From positions 124,001 through 188,000 of the forward strand of contig NZ_JAJNKA010000005.1 of assembly GCF_021533215.1 (NCBI RefSeq): DNA of 64,000 nucleotides. Reading direction: 5' to 3'. The position numbers and the translations under genes were made by a program. The notes under the pieces were generated by a model. That model was not told the origin of the DNA. It made no database searches and saw only the letters and a program-made list of their open reading frames with translations. Source of the stretch: Portibacter lacus (GTDB taxonomy: Bacteria; Bacteroidota; Bacteroidia; Chitinophagales; Saprospiraceae). This document shows, in pieces, positions 9,252-19,206 of this stretch (position 1 is the first letter of the stretch; every line of letters begins with the position of its first letter).

Positions 9252-11078
9252 TCAATTGGCTTTTTCTTTATCAAAGGCCTCTGGGTTTAGATATTTTCCG
9301 CGATTTTCTGCTTCTTTTACCTCTTCCACTTGAATTCTATTTTTTCTAGCAAATGCATCGTTCCTAACACCCGTTACCTGCCAGCTAACTTCTATGTTTG
9401 GCTTATCTGTTTTTAATTTAAAAGAGTTTCCACTAATTTTTTCGCTTATGATGGCTTGTGCAAACTCACCAATTACGGTCAATTGATATCGGAATTCCAT
9501 ATTCAAGGCTTCAAAGTAATCTGGTAGATTTACAATTGCGTTTCCGTCCTTGTCAGTAACAATGTTGCCATTATAAATATTCATCATATCTGGGCTCTCC
9601 ACAAAACTGTGGGAGAGGTATTTGTTCTCTGGGTCAAGGGGATGGTCTATCTTGAAACTTCCTGAAGACTTTGAAAGCACACCTGCAACATGAACTCTTC
9701 CTAAAAAATATCCAGCATACGAAGATCCTCCTCCTGATTCAGCAAGTATTGCATTGGCACTGCTGTGTGTACTGGTTACTTTTACATGGATACCTTTTCC
9801 TTGTTCTCCTGTTGCTTCGCCATATATTGCTTTTGCAGATGATCCAGGTGCTTCACCTCTGACTCCTTGACCACTTGGTCCATTAGCTCGTCCTTTTACC
9901 CCTCGTCCATTTATATTCGCGCCTGAGGCAAATCCATAAACACCTATTTCACCACCAATGGCTTCAATTGCGGTACCATTAGGACTAATTGATGATGCCG
10001 AAATTCCAGTTGCAGCACCAGTATTACTAGTATTATATGCAACGACTGCAATTCCATTTGGGTCGTCACTTATTCCATGAACTCCTGTTTTTCCTTCACC
10101 ATATACTCCTATTGAGTTACCTTCTGCTTGAACTCCTATACCATGACTGCCATCTGATTCTGCGTGGACGGCAATACCATTTCCTTGTCCAGCATAGACA
10201 TATGCTCTTACTGCTGTTCCTGAAGGATGCCAACTTCCAGCCCGCACTCCTACACCATTTGGCGCATGGCTCTCCCCATAAACTCCCGTTCCACCTCCAG
10301 TTGTCGAATTCGCTCTCCCCGTAATTACATATGTACTTTCTTGGTCAGATTCTGCAAAAATAGCAGTATCATCTGCCTTAATGTATGCACCTACAGTTGG
10401 CGTAGCATTTTCATCATTGAAGAAAATGCCATAGTCGACAAATCCATTTGTGGTGCCGTTTTTCAACCAGAGAAGCGTATCACTTAAGCCCGAGGAATTA
10501 ATCTCGAGACGCGCTTGAGGATCCATTGTCCCGATTCCAATATTCTCATTGGCGCCAATGGAAAGACTAGGCCGATTGTTGGTCCCGAGATTGAGGCTGT
10601 TTCCTTGGCTATACATTCGCGTAATCCCTGCACCTCCACCTCCGGTAGCAACTCCTATCCTAAAATTATATGTGGCATTTCCTATACGAAGATCACCAGG
10701 TTTTCCAGCATCTAAATTCCAATCTCCCCCTTTGACATCTAGTCGTGCCATTGGTTCGGCAATGCCAATTCCCATCTTACCTTGCGAATCGATCCTCATG
10801 TATTCTGTAAAGGTAAATGTGGCATCATCATAAGTAGCAAAAAGTAAACTGTGGCCAGGATTCCAGCTCATCGATGGATCAGGGTACATCTCACTTCCAC
10901 TCCAAAATCGCACATATCTAGATCTATCTTGATTGGAAATATTCAGCTCACTAGGCTCTGCATTAGTTTTAGATCGAATGTCCATTGTAGACTCCGGTAC
11001 AGTAATGTTCACTCCAACATTTTGAGCTGATAGTGCAATGAAAGAAAGTAGGAAAACTAAAATAATGACCTGTTTCAT
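9252..11078 (-). CDS. Secreted fibre-like protein with GVYGE/GVxG repeats
   Basis: The signal peptide ends ...FIALSAQ and is followed by the NVGVN...STMDIRSK start typical of Bacteroidota tail-fibre-like proteins. MGIGIAEPMARLDVKG and similar segments (residues about 95-200) are followed by many G-V-x-G-x-x repeats such as IGVYGEG and GVRGEA (about 235-460), likely a beta-solenoid or trimeric fibre shaft. The C-terminal about 140 residues (from GRVHVAGVLSKSSGSFKIDHP) form a conserved C-terminal fibre domain with a charged end. The first about 110 residues are closely related, even at the DNA level, to the pseudogene at 19207-20142. It is divergent from the kinase gene at 11449. The function is inferred as surface fibre. 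Confidence 0.85.
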   Translation of the reverse strand: MKQVIILVFLLSFIALSAQNVGVNITVPESTMDIRSKTNAEPSELNISNQDRSRYVRFWSGSEMYPDPSMSWNPGHSLLFATYDDATFTFTEYMRIDSQGKMGIGIAEPMARLDVKGGDWNLDAGKPGDLRIGNATYNFRIGVATGGGGAGITRMYSQGNSLNLGTNNRPSLSIGANENIGIGTMDPQARLEINSSGLSDTLLWLKNGTTNGFVDYGIFFNDENATPTVGAYIKADDTAIFAESDQESTYVITGRANSTTGGGTGVYGESHAPNGVGVRAGSWHPSGTAVRAYVYAGQGNGIAVHAESDGSHGIGVQAEGNSIGVYGEGKTGVHGISDDPNGIAVVAYNTSNTGAATGISASSISPNGTAIEAIGGEIGVYGFASGANINGRGVKGRANGPSGQGVRGEAPGSSAKAIYGEATGEQGKGIHVKVTSTHSSANAILAESGGGSSYAGYFLGRVHVAGVLSKSSGSFKIDHPLDPENKYLSHSFVESPDMMNIYNGNIVTDKDGNAIVNLPDYFEALNMEFRYQLTVIGEFAQAIISEKISGNSFKLKTDKPNIEVSWQVTGVRNDAFARKNRIQVEEVKEAENRGKYLNPEAFDKEKAN

Positions 11079-11448
11079 AAACTAAGTGTTTCTCCTAATA
11101 TAGACTGCTTATCATTTTACTCAAAGCATCACTTAGCCAACAGTCCCTTGTAATTAGTTAATGGTGTATAGGAATTAGAAGAGATCATTGATGGAAGCGC
11201 AAAACTGAGAAATAGGAAAGTTATAAGATTCTATTGTTTTCTAATAGATGTAATGAGACATTAGCTAGTAAAAATCAATGAATTCATAGAGGCTGGACAT
11301 ATTAATTTATAACATCTTTAGCCATTCGAACATCACTAGATGAAAATGAAGAATGATTTTATTATTTTTAGGTAAAAGCGGTTGAAAAAAATTCATTAAA
11401 TCCGATAGCCTTTAATAAAGCTGCTTTCATTGTCCAAATTTGATTCAA
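11079..11448. other. Divergent intergenic region between fibre gene and histidine kinase
   Basis: This 370-bp space must hold both promoters. The only clear structure is the ATGAATTCAT palindrome element at 11274-11292. A CAAATTTG sequence (11435-11442) ends six bases before the kinase ATG and resembles a -7 box with one mismatch. Confidence 0.5.
11274..11292 (+). repeat. ATGAATTCAT palindrome element, copy 1
   Basis: ATCAATGAATTCATAGAGG, identical over 19 bp to copies 2 and 3 (20462-20480 and 23237-23255). The core 10 bp at 11278-11287 are a perfect palindrome. It lies about 160 bp before the kinase ATG. Confidence 0.75.
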
Positions 11449-13425
11449 ATGAAAATACATTTATCACTCAAATTATACCTAACCATTTTCTTTGTTTCAA
11501 CTTGGATTACTTGTTCATCTCAAGGTTCGACCGACAGTTTAAGTTTAAAATTTGAAGCAGCAACGTCTGATAGCTCAAAGTTGAAAATCTTTGGTGATCT
11601 TTTTTTACATCACTTAGTTCGCGACCTATCAAAAGCTAAAGAACTCTTGTTTGTTATTGATTCCCTTTGTACTGAAATCAGATCAGAAGAATGTGAGGCC
11701 AATAAAAATATGTTCCATGGATATTACCATCGAATCAATAGTACTTATGATTCATCTATTGTGTTTTTTGAGCAAGGATTCGACCTCTATAAAAACATGA
11801 AAAATGATAGCAAAATGGGGGTTTGTGCTTTTAATCTCGGGGTGGTAAATAGTTACATGGGCAATTATGAAAAGGCTGTAGAAAAGTATTATTTAGCTAA
11901 GACCTATTATGAGAAGAGTGAGAACAACAATGGTGTCATCAATGTCTACAATAGCTTAGGTATTATTTATAAAAATCTAAATGAATTTGATAAAGCAATT
12001 ACTAGTTATTCCAATGCTGGCGAATTAGCCGAAAAGGAAAACAATATTCCTATGCAAGCGATGATCAATAATAATATTGCAAACCTATTCTATCAGCAAG
12101 AAATGGATCCAGATAGCACTATAATATATGCTAATATTGCTCTAAACTTAGAACAAGAGTTAGAAAGAAATACAGGAATTGCTTCAGCATATAATTTACT
12201 AAGTGGCGCCTATCTTGATAAAAACCTACATGATAAAGCAAGAGAATACGCTGAATTAGCTGTCAATTACTCAAGAAAATCTGGAAGTAAACGTTTTATC
12301 GCTATTCATGAAATGGGTTTAGCAGATATATTAAAAAAAGGGAGTAATAAGCAGCTAAGTGAGCAATATTACTTGAATTCAATTGCCATTGCAGACTCTA
12401 TTAACTTAAGAGATCTACAAGTACATGGCTATAAAAACTATGCTGAACTCCTTTCTGAACAAGGTAAATTCAAAGAAGCCTACACTGCTAGGTTACAATA
12501 TGAAAAGTACAAAGATTCATTGAGTATCAATGAAAGCAAAACCAAAATTGCGGAACTAGAAACTAAGTATGAAACTGCAATTAAAGACAAAATATTAGAA
12601 GAGCAGAAACAAGATTTAAACCAAAAAACTTACCAAAGAAATCTCCTTTTTGGAGGATTAGGTCTTTCTGTTCTGCTTGGCGGGTCTTTCATTTGGGGGC
12701 TTTTCAGTAGAAGTAAGAGAGACAAGAAAATTGCACTGCAAGAACAAGATTTAAACCAACAAAAAATTCAAACATTGGAACAAGAAAAGAAACTCCTTTC
12801 TATGTCCTCTATATTGGAAGGTCAAGAAAATGAACGCATCAGAATTGCCAAAGATCTGCATGATGGATTAGGTGGATTACTGACTACTGTTAAAGCTCAT
12901 TTTGGCAAAATTCAATCTGAAATTGAAAAGGTAGAAAACCTAGATATCTATAACACCGCTAACTTGATGATCGACAAGGCACATGATGAAGTTCGACGAA
13001 TTTCGCATAATCTCATGCCTGCAGATTTACGCGCTGGCGGACTGTCTATTGCGGTAAGACAATTAGTCCATGAATTAAGGACAATCCACGAGACGAAAAC
13101 AGATTTTGAATTGGTCGGATTTAATGATGATCGATTCAACGAAAAAATAGAATTGTCCGTTTATCGGATCATGCAAGAACTCATCAATAACATCACCAAA
13201 TATGCAAATGCCCAAAGTGTCTTCATCCAACTTTCGAAATTTGAAAAGGAAATTCAAATCGTCGTAGAGGACGATGGTCAAGGTTTTGACTATGAATCAG
13301 CATTAAGAGCCAGTGGATTAGGCTTGAAATCTATTGCTTCACGCGTAGAACAGATGAAAGGAAGCATGGACGTCGTTACTTCCCCAGGGAATGGCACTTC
13401 GGTTACAGTCAATATTCCATTTTAG
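11449..13425 (+). CDS. TPR-containing sensor histidine kinase (HisKA_3/HATPase, NarL-type)
   Basis: I chose the ATG at 11449 because it opens a signal-peptide-like segment; an in-frame TTG at 11440 is also possible. Residues about 25-375 are TPR-like helical repeats (for example YEKAVEKYYLAKTYYEKS), predicted periplasmic. A membrane helix lies at about 398-420 (LLFGGLGLSVLLGGSFIWGLF), followed by a coiled coil. The HisKA_3 box is RIAKDLHDGLGG with the phosphoacceptor at His471. HATPase N box ELINNITKYA, G1 DDGQGFD and G2 GLGLKS follow to the C-terminus. No response regulator is encoded nearby. The kinase core is nearly identical in DNA to the second kinase. Confidence 0.9.
   Translation: MKIHLSLKLYLTIFFVSTWITCSSQGSTDSLSLKFEAATSDSSKLKIFGDLFLHHLVRDLSKAKELLFVIDSLCTEIRSEECEANKNMFHGYYHRINSTYDSSIVFFEQGFDLYKNMKNDSKMGVCAFNLGVVNSYMGNYEKAVEKYYLAKTYYEKSENNNGVINVYNSLGIIYKNLNEFDKAITSYSNAGELAEKENNIPMQAMINNNIANLFYQQEMDPDSTIIYANIALNLEQELERNTGIASAYNLLSGAYLDKNLHDKAREYAELAVNYSRKSGSKRFIAIHEMGLADILKKGSNKQLSEQYYLNSIAIADSINLRDLQVHGYKNYAELLSEQGKFKEAYTARLQYEKYKDSLSINESKTKIAELETKYETAIKDKILEEQKQDLNQKTYQRNLLFGGLGLSVLLGGSFIWGLFSRSKRDKKIALQEQDLNQQKIQTLEQEKKLLSMSSILEGQENERIRIAKDLHDGLGGLLTTVKAHFGKIQSEIEKVENLDIYNTANLMIDKAHDEVRRISHNLMPADLRAGGLSIAVRQLVHELRTIHETKTDFELVGFNDDRFNEKIELSVYRIMQELINNITKYANAQSVFIQLSKFEKEIQIVVEDDGQGFDYESALRASGLGLKSIASRVEQMKGSMDVVTSPGNGTSVTVNIPF
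12706..13025 (+). repeat. Near-identical kinase-core tract, copy 1 (partner 26465-26784)
   Basis: These 320 bp differ from 26465-26784 at only two positions (about 12757 C/G and 12951 T/C). On both sides the two genes diverge quickly, including synonymous changes in the membrane-helix codons just upstream. Confidence 0.9.
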
Positions 13426-13595
13426 GTAGTTTATATGGGTTATTTTAAATTTTAATGTAGACTTTATCATTGACAAAAGAATTTGACTTGAAAATCATGC
13501 TGAAGTACATATTTATTAATTAAACATAATCTCATTTACCTCCTAATTTGTATACACAAGTTTAAATTAAAAAACATGAAGTTTAGAGCTTAGCT

Positions 13596-13627
13596 ATTGA
13601 ATTTGAACATTTTATATTTTAATTTTG
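13596..13627 (+). promoter_or_regulatory. Candidate Bacteroidota promoter
   Basis: TTG at 13597-13599 and TAATTTTG (13620-13627, matching TAnnTTTG) are separated by 20 bp, the spacing expected for the Bacteroidota -33/-7 promoter. The ATG of the next gene is 31 bp further on. Confidence 0.5.
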
Positions 13628-13658
13628 CTGTAATGACCCCTCCAACTAAACCAAAAGC

Positions 13659-14429
13659 ATGGCTGATTATAGTGACAAAGAAGACAAGCGGAAACAAGAA
13701 ACCATTGCCTTCGCTGAGCCCGAAACCGCAGAAAACGAAAAAGGTAAGTCTTTAACTCCTCCATCAAATCCAGTCAGTTCCGGAAAAGCTCCAATTCAGA
13801 AAAAGGATCCAGAATCAGAAAATACAAAAGATGATAAGGAGGTTGACGTTGATGTAAAAGTCTTACCTCCAAGTGTACAAATGGCATTTTGGAGATTTAA
13901 GCTTTCTGCCGATACTGGAGAGGCTAAGTTAGGGTATAAAAAAGACGATTTTAGTGCCGGATTAGGATATAGTTATGGTTCCGCTTTAAGTCTAGGGGTG
14001 AAAAAAGGTCCATTTTCTGGAAAAGCCGCTTATTCTCCAGGAGGTTCAGACTTCACTCTTGGCGCTGGGTATAAACAAGGTCCATTTAATGCAGGACTTT
14101 CAGTAAATCCTTTAGGCCAATCTGCTTCTCTTAGCTTGGGATATGGTTCACCTCTTTTACCTATGCCAAATGCTTTTAGCTCTGCAATGCAATCCGGTGG
14201 AGACGCAGCAACTAACATGATGATGCAAGGACCAATAGCACCTCTAAATGATCCTATGGATTATTATAATTCAAATAAAGGCAACATAGATGATATATCT
14301 AAGGCTGCAAAAATGGCAGCAGATCTAGCTAAACAAAAAAAGGGAGTGAATTTTGGAGTCGGAATGAGACTCAGTGCAAGTCAACTTCGTGGAATATCCT
14401 TCACCTTGGGTGCACAAGGTAGTTTTTAA
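13659..14429 (+). CDS. Unknown protein: disordered charged N-terminus plus Gly-rich beta-repeat domain
   Basis: No signal peptide is visible. Residues 1-65 are charged and Pro/Ser/Lys-rich and contain the string PIQKK. Residues about 70-170 alternate aromatic/Gly strands (LGYKKDDFSAGLGYSYG, LGAGYKQGPFNAGLSVNP), like an amphipathic beta-barrel or stacked hairpins. A Met/Asn-rich linker leads to a last strand pair ending with Phe, as in outer-membrane barrels. The N-terminal tail with PIQKK recalls the unstructured leaders of eCIS-associated (DUF4157-type) cargo proteins, but I see no DUF4157 helix motif and no eCIS genes here. I do not recognise a family with certainty. It stands alone with its own likely promoter. 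Confidence 0.7.
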   Translation: MADYSDKEDKRKQETIAFAEPETAENEKGKSLTPPSNPVSSGKAPIQKKDPESENTKDDKEVDVDVKVLPPSVQMAFWRFKLSADTGEAKLGYKKDDFSAGLGYSYGSALSLGVKKGPFSGKAAYSPGGSDFTLGAGYKQGPFNAGLSVNPLGQSASLSLGYGSPLLPMPNAFSSAMQSGGDAATNMMMQGPIAPLNDPMDYYNSNKGNIDDISKAAKMAADLAKQKKGVNFGVGMRLSASQLRGISFTLGAQGSF

Positions 14430-14587
14430 TATTTTATCTTTTTAAAGAAGTAAAACTCTTGTTATTCATTTAATTTTCTTCACAAAGTGTTTTAAATTTT
14501 TATAAACCATTCTTTTTACCTGTTTTCCTAGATGTTTTCGAGGTATAATATTTCTCAACTTTATGGATTTAATTAAATAAATAAAGT

Positions 14588-16459
14588 ATGAAAACGCTAT
14601 ACCTAATCTTATTTATGATACCACCCTTTGTAGGAATCCTAGCGCAAAACACCATTACAGCAACTTATAATACTGGAGATATTCCCACAAGTTTTGATTC
14701 TTATGATGACTCCTGTAATGGTCCGTCAGCTACACTCTCAGTGACACTTCCACCTGGTGACAATTATAATGTGGTAGCTGTCGATGTTGAATATGATATG
14801 ACCGCCATCGGAACAGGACAAAAGTCTCACCAGCGCTCATTAATTAAATTCCAAAATACTAATAAAGATGAGTTGCAGGAAAGCGCTGGGAAGGGTAGCG
14901 AATCAGGTACCTACAAGTATTCCAGGACTATTAATATTGCCAATGGAAATTATCCCGGTGGATCAGAACTAATATTTGAAATCATGGCGAGGCGAACGGT
15001 CGAAGGTATCCAAGGGTGCAATACTTTGGTCAATAGAGTAGATGCAACAACTTGGAAAATTACTGTTCATTATAGTGATGAAATAAGCAATCCAAAAGTG
15101 GGAATAAATAATATATCGCCATCTCAAGCTATGGATGTTGCTGGAAAAATAAAACTTGGTGACGACAATACCTTGCCAGAGGAGGGAACTATCAGGTGGA
15201 ATGCTTCCATAAAGGACTTCGAAGGATTTAACGGTTCGGAATGGCTATCATTTACAAAGAATGAAGGCGGTAATTGGGGAAACAAGGATATAACTGAAAA
15301 TGGTAATTTTGCAGCCTATGATGGTCAGGAATTTGATCAAATAGGGAACGCCGTCTCCATATCAGGAAACTATGCAATTGCTGGAGCAAGAAATGCATCG
15401 GTAGGAAACAATAATGGCCAAGGAAAAGTTTACCTATTTACTAAAAACGGTGACCATTGGTTGGACGGTTTATTTAAAACATCTTCGGATGGATCTGCAG
15501 GTGATTATTTTGGTTCAGCGGTGTCCATTTCAAATGATTACGCCCTCATAGGAGCCCCAGGTAAAGATGTGGGTGGAAATGCCGAGCAAGGGAAAGCTTA
15601 TATTTTTAAAAAAAATAATGGCTCATGGGCAGAGGAGTCTTCATTGGTTTCATCCGATGGGACCATTAGTGATAATTTCGGATCCTCCCTTTCAATTTCT
15701 GGAGACTATGCCATCATAGGTGCACCATATAAAACTGTAGGGAGCAATGAGTTTCAAGGAAAAGCATATATATTCAAACGAGATGGGATGATATGGTCTG
15801 AGCATGCAATCCTTACCGCACCAGATGGGATGGAATATGATCAGTTTGGTTCAGAAGTCTCTATTTCAGGTGATTACGTCATCATAGGTGTAGAAGGGAA
15901 AGACGTTGGTTCAAATACTAACCAAGGCAAGGCATATATTTTCAAAAGAAGTGGTAGTGCGTGGAATCTGCAGTCTGAATTATTGGCTTCGAATGAAACA
16001 GCATATAGTTTTTTCGGTTCTGCTGTTTCTATATCTGGGGATTACGCAAGTGTCACCTATTTTGATTATAGTGTAGGTGAATTTGGTCAAGGTAAAGTAT
16101 GTGTTTACAAAAGGTCAGGAACTTCATGGAATGAACAAGTTTGTATCATCGATGCTAATGGAGCAGATATTGATCAATTTGGATCCTCCCTTTCCATGTC
16201 TGGAGATCATTTGGTCATAGGAGCTTCGCAGAAAAATGTTCTGAACAACTCAAATCAAGGTAAGGGATTCATTTATAAGAGATCTGGTTCTCTTTGGTCT
16301 GAGCAAGCTGGAGTTGTTTCTTCAGATGGAAAAGCAGGCGATTTTTTCGGTTTTTCTGTTGCTATTGATGGTAATAATGTAATCATAGGATCTACTAATA
16401 AAGATGTAAATGGTAATATTGATCAAGGTAAAGTGTATTTCTATAGCAAGGACGAATGA
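14588..16459 (+). CDS. Secreted FG-GAP-type seven-bladed beta-propeller protein
   Basis: The signal peptide ends ...FVGILAQ. Residues about 20-165 form a Cys-containing beta-sandwich-like domain also seen on fibre-like proteins of this phylum. A short fibre-type segment (PKVGINNISPSQAMDVAGKI) follows. From about residue 240 to the end are seven repeats with DxFGSAVSISGDYAIIGAP...GKAYIFKRSG-x-x-W, the FG-GAP/integrin-propeller pattern. Seven repeats would close one propeller. No sorting domain is present and the frame ends in TGA. It may be a surface or extracellular binding protein (inference). Confidence 0.85.
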   Translation: MKTLYLILFMIPPFVGILAQNTITATYNTGDIPTSFDSYDDSCNGPSATLSVTLPPGDNYNVVAVDVEYDMTAIGTGQKSHQRSLIKFQNTNKDELQESAGKGSESGTYKYSRTINIANGNYPGGSELIFEIMARRTVEGIQGCNTLVNRVDATTWKITVHYSDEISNPKVGINNISPSQAMDVAGKIKLGDDNTLPEEGTIRWNASIKDFEGFNGSEWLSFTKNEGGNWGNKDITENGNFAAYDGQEFDQIGNAVSISGNYAIAGARNASVGNNNGQGKVYLFTKNGDHWLDGLFKTSSDGSAGDYFGSAVSISNDYALIGAPGKDVGGNAEQGKAYIFKKNNGSWAEESSLVSSDGTISDNFGSSLSISGDYAIIGAPYKTVGSNEFQGKAYIFKRDGMIWSEHAILTAPDGMEYDQFGSEVSISGDYVIIGVEGKDVGSNTNQGKAYIFKRSGSAWNLQSELLASNETAYSFFGSAVSISGDYASVTYFDYSVGEFGQGKVCVYKRSGTSWNEQVCIIDANGADIDQFGSSLSMSGDHLVIGASQKNVLNNSNQGKGFIYKRSGSLWSEQAGVVSSDGKAGDFFGFSVAIDGNNVIIGSTNKDVNGNIDQGKVYFYSKDE

Positions 16460-16648
16460 AAATGAAATGAAATCAATACAAGATTCTTAAAGCTTTTAAC
16501 TTGCGGGTTTGTCCATTTTCAGTAAACGATTCTTTTAGAAACCAAAAAATATCTTAAGACGATGTTGTTAATGCCCAAGATACGACCGACTACCTTTTCA
16601 TATTCTTATTAATTCTGAAACAAACTCTTAATCATTCCATTTTGCTGC

Positions 16649-18739
16649 TTATAAGCGGATAAATTTACGGGATAAAGTATGTTGACCATCCGACAATTGA
16701 ATAAAATACAAATCTGATTTTAGATGATTAATCGAAATGGAACCTTTATAAGATTGTATATTCTGTGATGAAACTAGTTGCCCCAAACGATTGTAAATGA
16801 AACAAGTAGAGGGCTTAAATGTTGGGGACAGTTCAAAATGCAGGAACCCTGTATTAGTAGGATTGGGGTAAATTTTAAAGTCCTGTTGACTTTGAATTGG
16901 TTCTTCAACACTTGTAACAACTTCAAGGTTATTCTCGATTCTTACATCATCGACATATGCTGCAAAGGGTCTTTCTTCCGGACCATAGTCATAAGTGATG
17001 ACAATTCGATCAATTGTTTTCCCAGAGATCCATTGCCCGATTGGGCTTCTTATTTCGGTCCATTCATCGATAGTACCTCTGGGGTTTCCAGGATGCATTC
17101 CATTACCTGATTGATCCACTGCATCTGTATCTCTTAGATTGCTCCCATCGCTCATGATCAAGTCAATAGCTACATTTCTACCACCTTCATTTAAGGGCAT
17201 AATATGATACGAAAGATCGGTATCTGCTTCGACAGTAACATCAACATCGAAGACCTGGAAATATACGAGGGATAATTGGTTAGATTGATCGACACCTTCA
17301 ATCAGCAAGCTAGTGGTGCCTAGATGGCCCTGATCATTAACTAAACTCAAGTTGGGAAAACCAGTTCCATTTGGTCCGGCAACATTCACTGGCGGTATTC
17401 CTTCATCAAAAGTGTTCAACCAATCTGGTTGTGCATCATACTTTGGTTCCATGCTTGTCCGAAAGAAAAACGGCGCACTATGTGGGGAGGTGGTAAAAGT
17501 GGGAGGGGGAATCGTTCCATCCCGAAAATGCTGGGAAATCTCACCAGCCAATCGTAAATAAAAATCTGGGGAATGATAAACACCATCAGCAGACAGCGTC
17601 AGAAAATACTGGTTAGATGGTATGCTGAAGTAGCTATCCGCAGAATTCATGATCGCAGTTGATTCATTGTACTCATCAAACATGGCAATGTATCCAGAAG
17701 AAATACCCAGGTTTCTGATATTTTTTACCTGATGCCAAAAGAAGTCCCCGCCCAAACGAGGAACTTGATTTTGAGGACTAGCGCCGACTTCCCAGTTATG
17801 GTTGGATATTCCAGCAAACATTACAGGTAAATAATCTAAACCGTTTGCTTCACAATAGGCGAAATCACCTTCCAAATAATGATCATTGTAAGAATCTGCT
17901 GCAACGGTATCGAAGAAGCCACCCACCGTCCATGGAGATACCATGTCCAGTTTGGTATAGACCGTATCGAAATTAGGTTTTGAGCCTATCTCACCTGTTC
18001 GCCATTCAATCGGTACACCACCGATGACGTAAATCCCTTGATTCTTGAACCACTCAATGAGCTGCGCTGTCTCTTCGGATGTCCCATAGACATGGTCAAA
18101 ACCAATACCCCAAATACAAATCACTGGTTTCCCATCTTGATGTAGATATTGGGGAGAAGAAGTAATTTGTAAATCCTTAATCATCCGCTCTTCCCAGTCC
18201 TCGGTAACAGTTGTGAAGAGATCGGCACCTAATTCGGTGATATCATACATCATGTAAAACACACGCCCATATTCTTCTGCTGCCCTAGCTACTCGAACCG
18301 CGTTTGAATCCCTGTTAGCAGTTAAAATAGGCTCATCAAACTGTGTAATAAAGCGCTGTAGGGCTACTCCATCGATGCCGTTTTCTTCCATCCAACTAAA
18401 ATGTAATTGGGTTACGCTTTCAGAATAAGAAGAAAAGAAGGTTGCGGGCGTTCCATCTCCTAAATTGCCAAAGTTGTTATAAAATAGGTCTTCAGGGCGA
18501 TATTCACTTACTTCCGGGTATAACTCAATATCTACATTGCCTGGTGCAGGTGAAGGGTAAGCCCAGGCAAACCAGCGATCTATTGGGGAACCATCTCCGG
18601 GACAATTAAACCATGCTTGGTAGCCGCATATCACTTTTCCATGAATACTAGAAGGGTCTATAGATTGAGCAAAAGAGGAAAAAATTGAGCCCAACAAGAA
18701 TATAAGAACCAATATAATTGTTTTGGAAGTTTGTATCAT
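16649..18739 (-). CDS. GH71/GH99-like glycoside hydrolase with T9SS type A sorting domain
   Basis: The signal peptide ends ...IFSSFAQ. The catalytic region (residues about 30-410) starts with GKVICGYQAWFNCPGDG, the hallmark start of GH71/99-like proteins, and continues with WMEENGIDGVALQRF, GKPVICIWGIGF and IAMFDEYNESTAI, consistent with a (beta/alpha)8 barrel. Residues about 440-600 look like a carbohydrate-binding beta-sandwich. The C-terminal about 75 residues (FKIYPNPTNTGFLHFEL...LSRKFIRL) are a Por secretion sorting domain. GH71 and GH99 members include alpha-1,3-glucanases and endo-mannosidases, but which applies here cannot be told from the sequence. Confidence 0.85.
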   Translation of the reverse strand: MIQTSKTIILVLIFLLGSIFSSFAQSIDPSSIHGKVICGYQAWFNCPGDGSPIDRWFAWAYPSPAPGNVDIELYPEVSEYRPEDLFYNNFGNLGDGTPATFFSSYSESVTQLHFSWMEENGIDGVALQRFITQFDEPILTANRDSNAVRVARAAEEYGRVFYMMYDITELGADLFTTVTEDWEERMIKDLQITSSPQYLHQDGKPVICIWGIGFDHVYGTSEETAQLIEWFKNQGIYVIGGVPIEWRTGEIGSKPNFDTVYTKLDMVSPWTVGGFFDTVAADSYNDHYLEGDFAYCEANGLDYLPVMFAGISNHNWEVGASPQNQVPRLGGDFFWHQVKNIRNLGISSGYIAMFDEYNESTAIMNSADSYFSIPSNQYFLTLSADGVYHSPDFYLRLAGEISQHFRDGTIPPPTFTTSPHSAPFFFRTSMEPKYDAQPDWLNTFDEGIPPVNVAGPNGTGFPNLSLVNDQGHLGTTSLLIEGVDQSNQLSLVYFQVFDVDVTVEADTDLSYHIMPLNEGGRNVAIDLIMSDGSNLRDTDAVDQSGNGMHPGNPRGTIDEWTEIRSPIGQWISGKTIDRIVITYDYGPEERPFAAYVDDVRIENNLEVVTSVEEPIQSQQDFKIYPNPTNTGFLHFELSPTFKPSTCFIYNRLGQLVSSQNIQSYKGSISINHLKSDLYFIQLSDGQHTLSRKFIRL

Positions 18740-18909
18740 TGTTTTAGCTGTTTGATGGTTCGTAAATGTAAGAAACCCATTTATAATTCATTAGAGGAAT
18801 GAATCTTGCAAATTCCGGCTCCACTTCCTCCTATAGTTACACCTACTTGAAGGTTTGAGAGTATTACCACTTATGATCTTACAAGCTTAAAACATTCCTA
18901 ATCAAAAAA

Positions 18910-19038
18910 TTAATTAGAATGCTCTTCTTCAAGCTTTTCAATTCTCGAAAGAAGTTCTTGATATTTTTAATTTATGATTCTCAACTCTTCCTTTAATGCA
19001 ATTATAATTTCATTTGGTTCCTGGATAGCCTTGATCAT
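18910..19038 (-). pseudogene. Remnant of the C-terminal coil of a peptidase-S74-type fibre protein
   Basis: The minus strand reads MIKAIQEPNEIIIALKEELR, then a TAA, then KYQELLSRIEKLEEEHSN-stop in the same frame. This is the usual end of proteins with an endosialidase-chaperone (S74) domain (LI-KAIQEQ...coiled coil). The S74 domain itself is no longer readable upstream. It sits just past the 3' end of the fibre pseudogene and may be its partner or a separate dead gene. Confidence 0.6.
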
Positions 19039-19206
19039 ACACGTAAAGAGCCGCTCTTACCGTCGTTGATCTGACTGCCATTTACGAAATTCTGTTACGA
19101 GGCTTTGGATTCAAAATTTAAAATTCATTTTTTTTAGAAAGTATTTGAAATTAATAACTGTTTTCTTATCGTTCTGCTAATAGAAGCAAAAATCCTGCAA
19201 TTCAGT

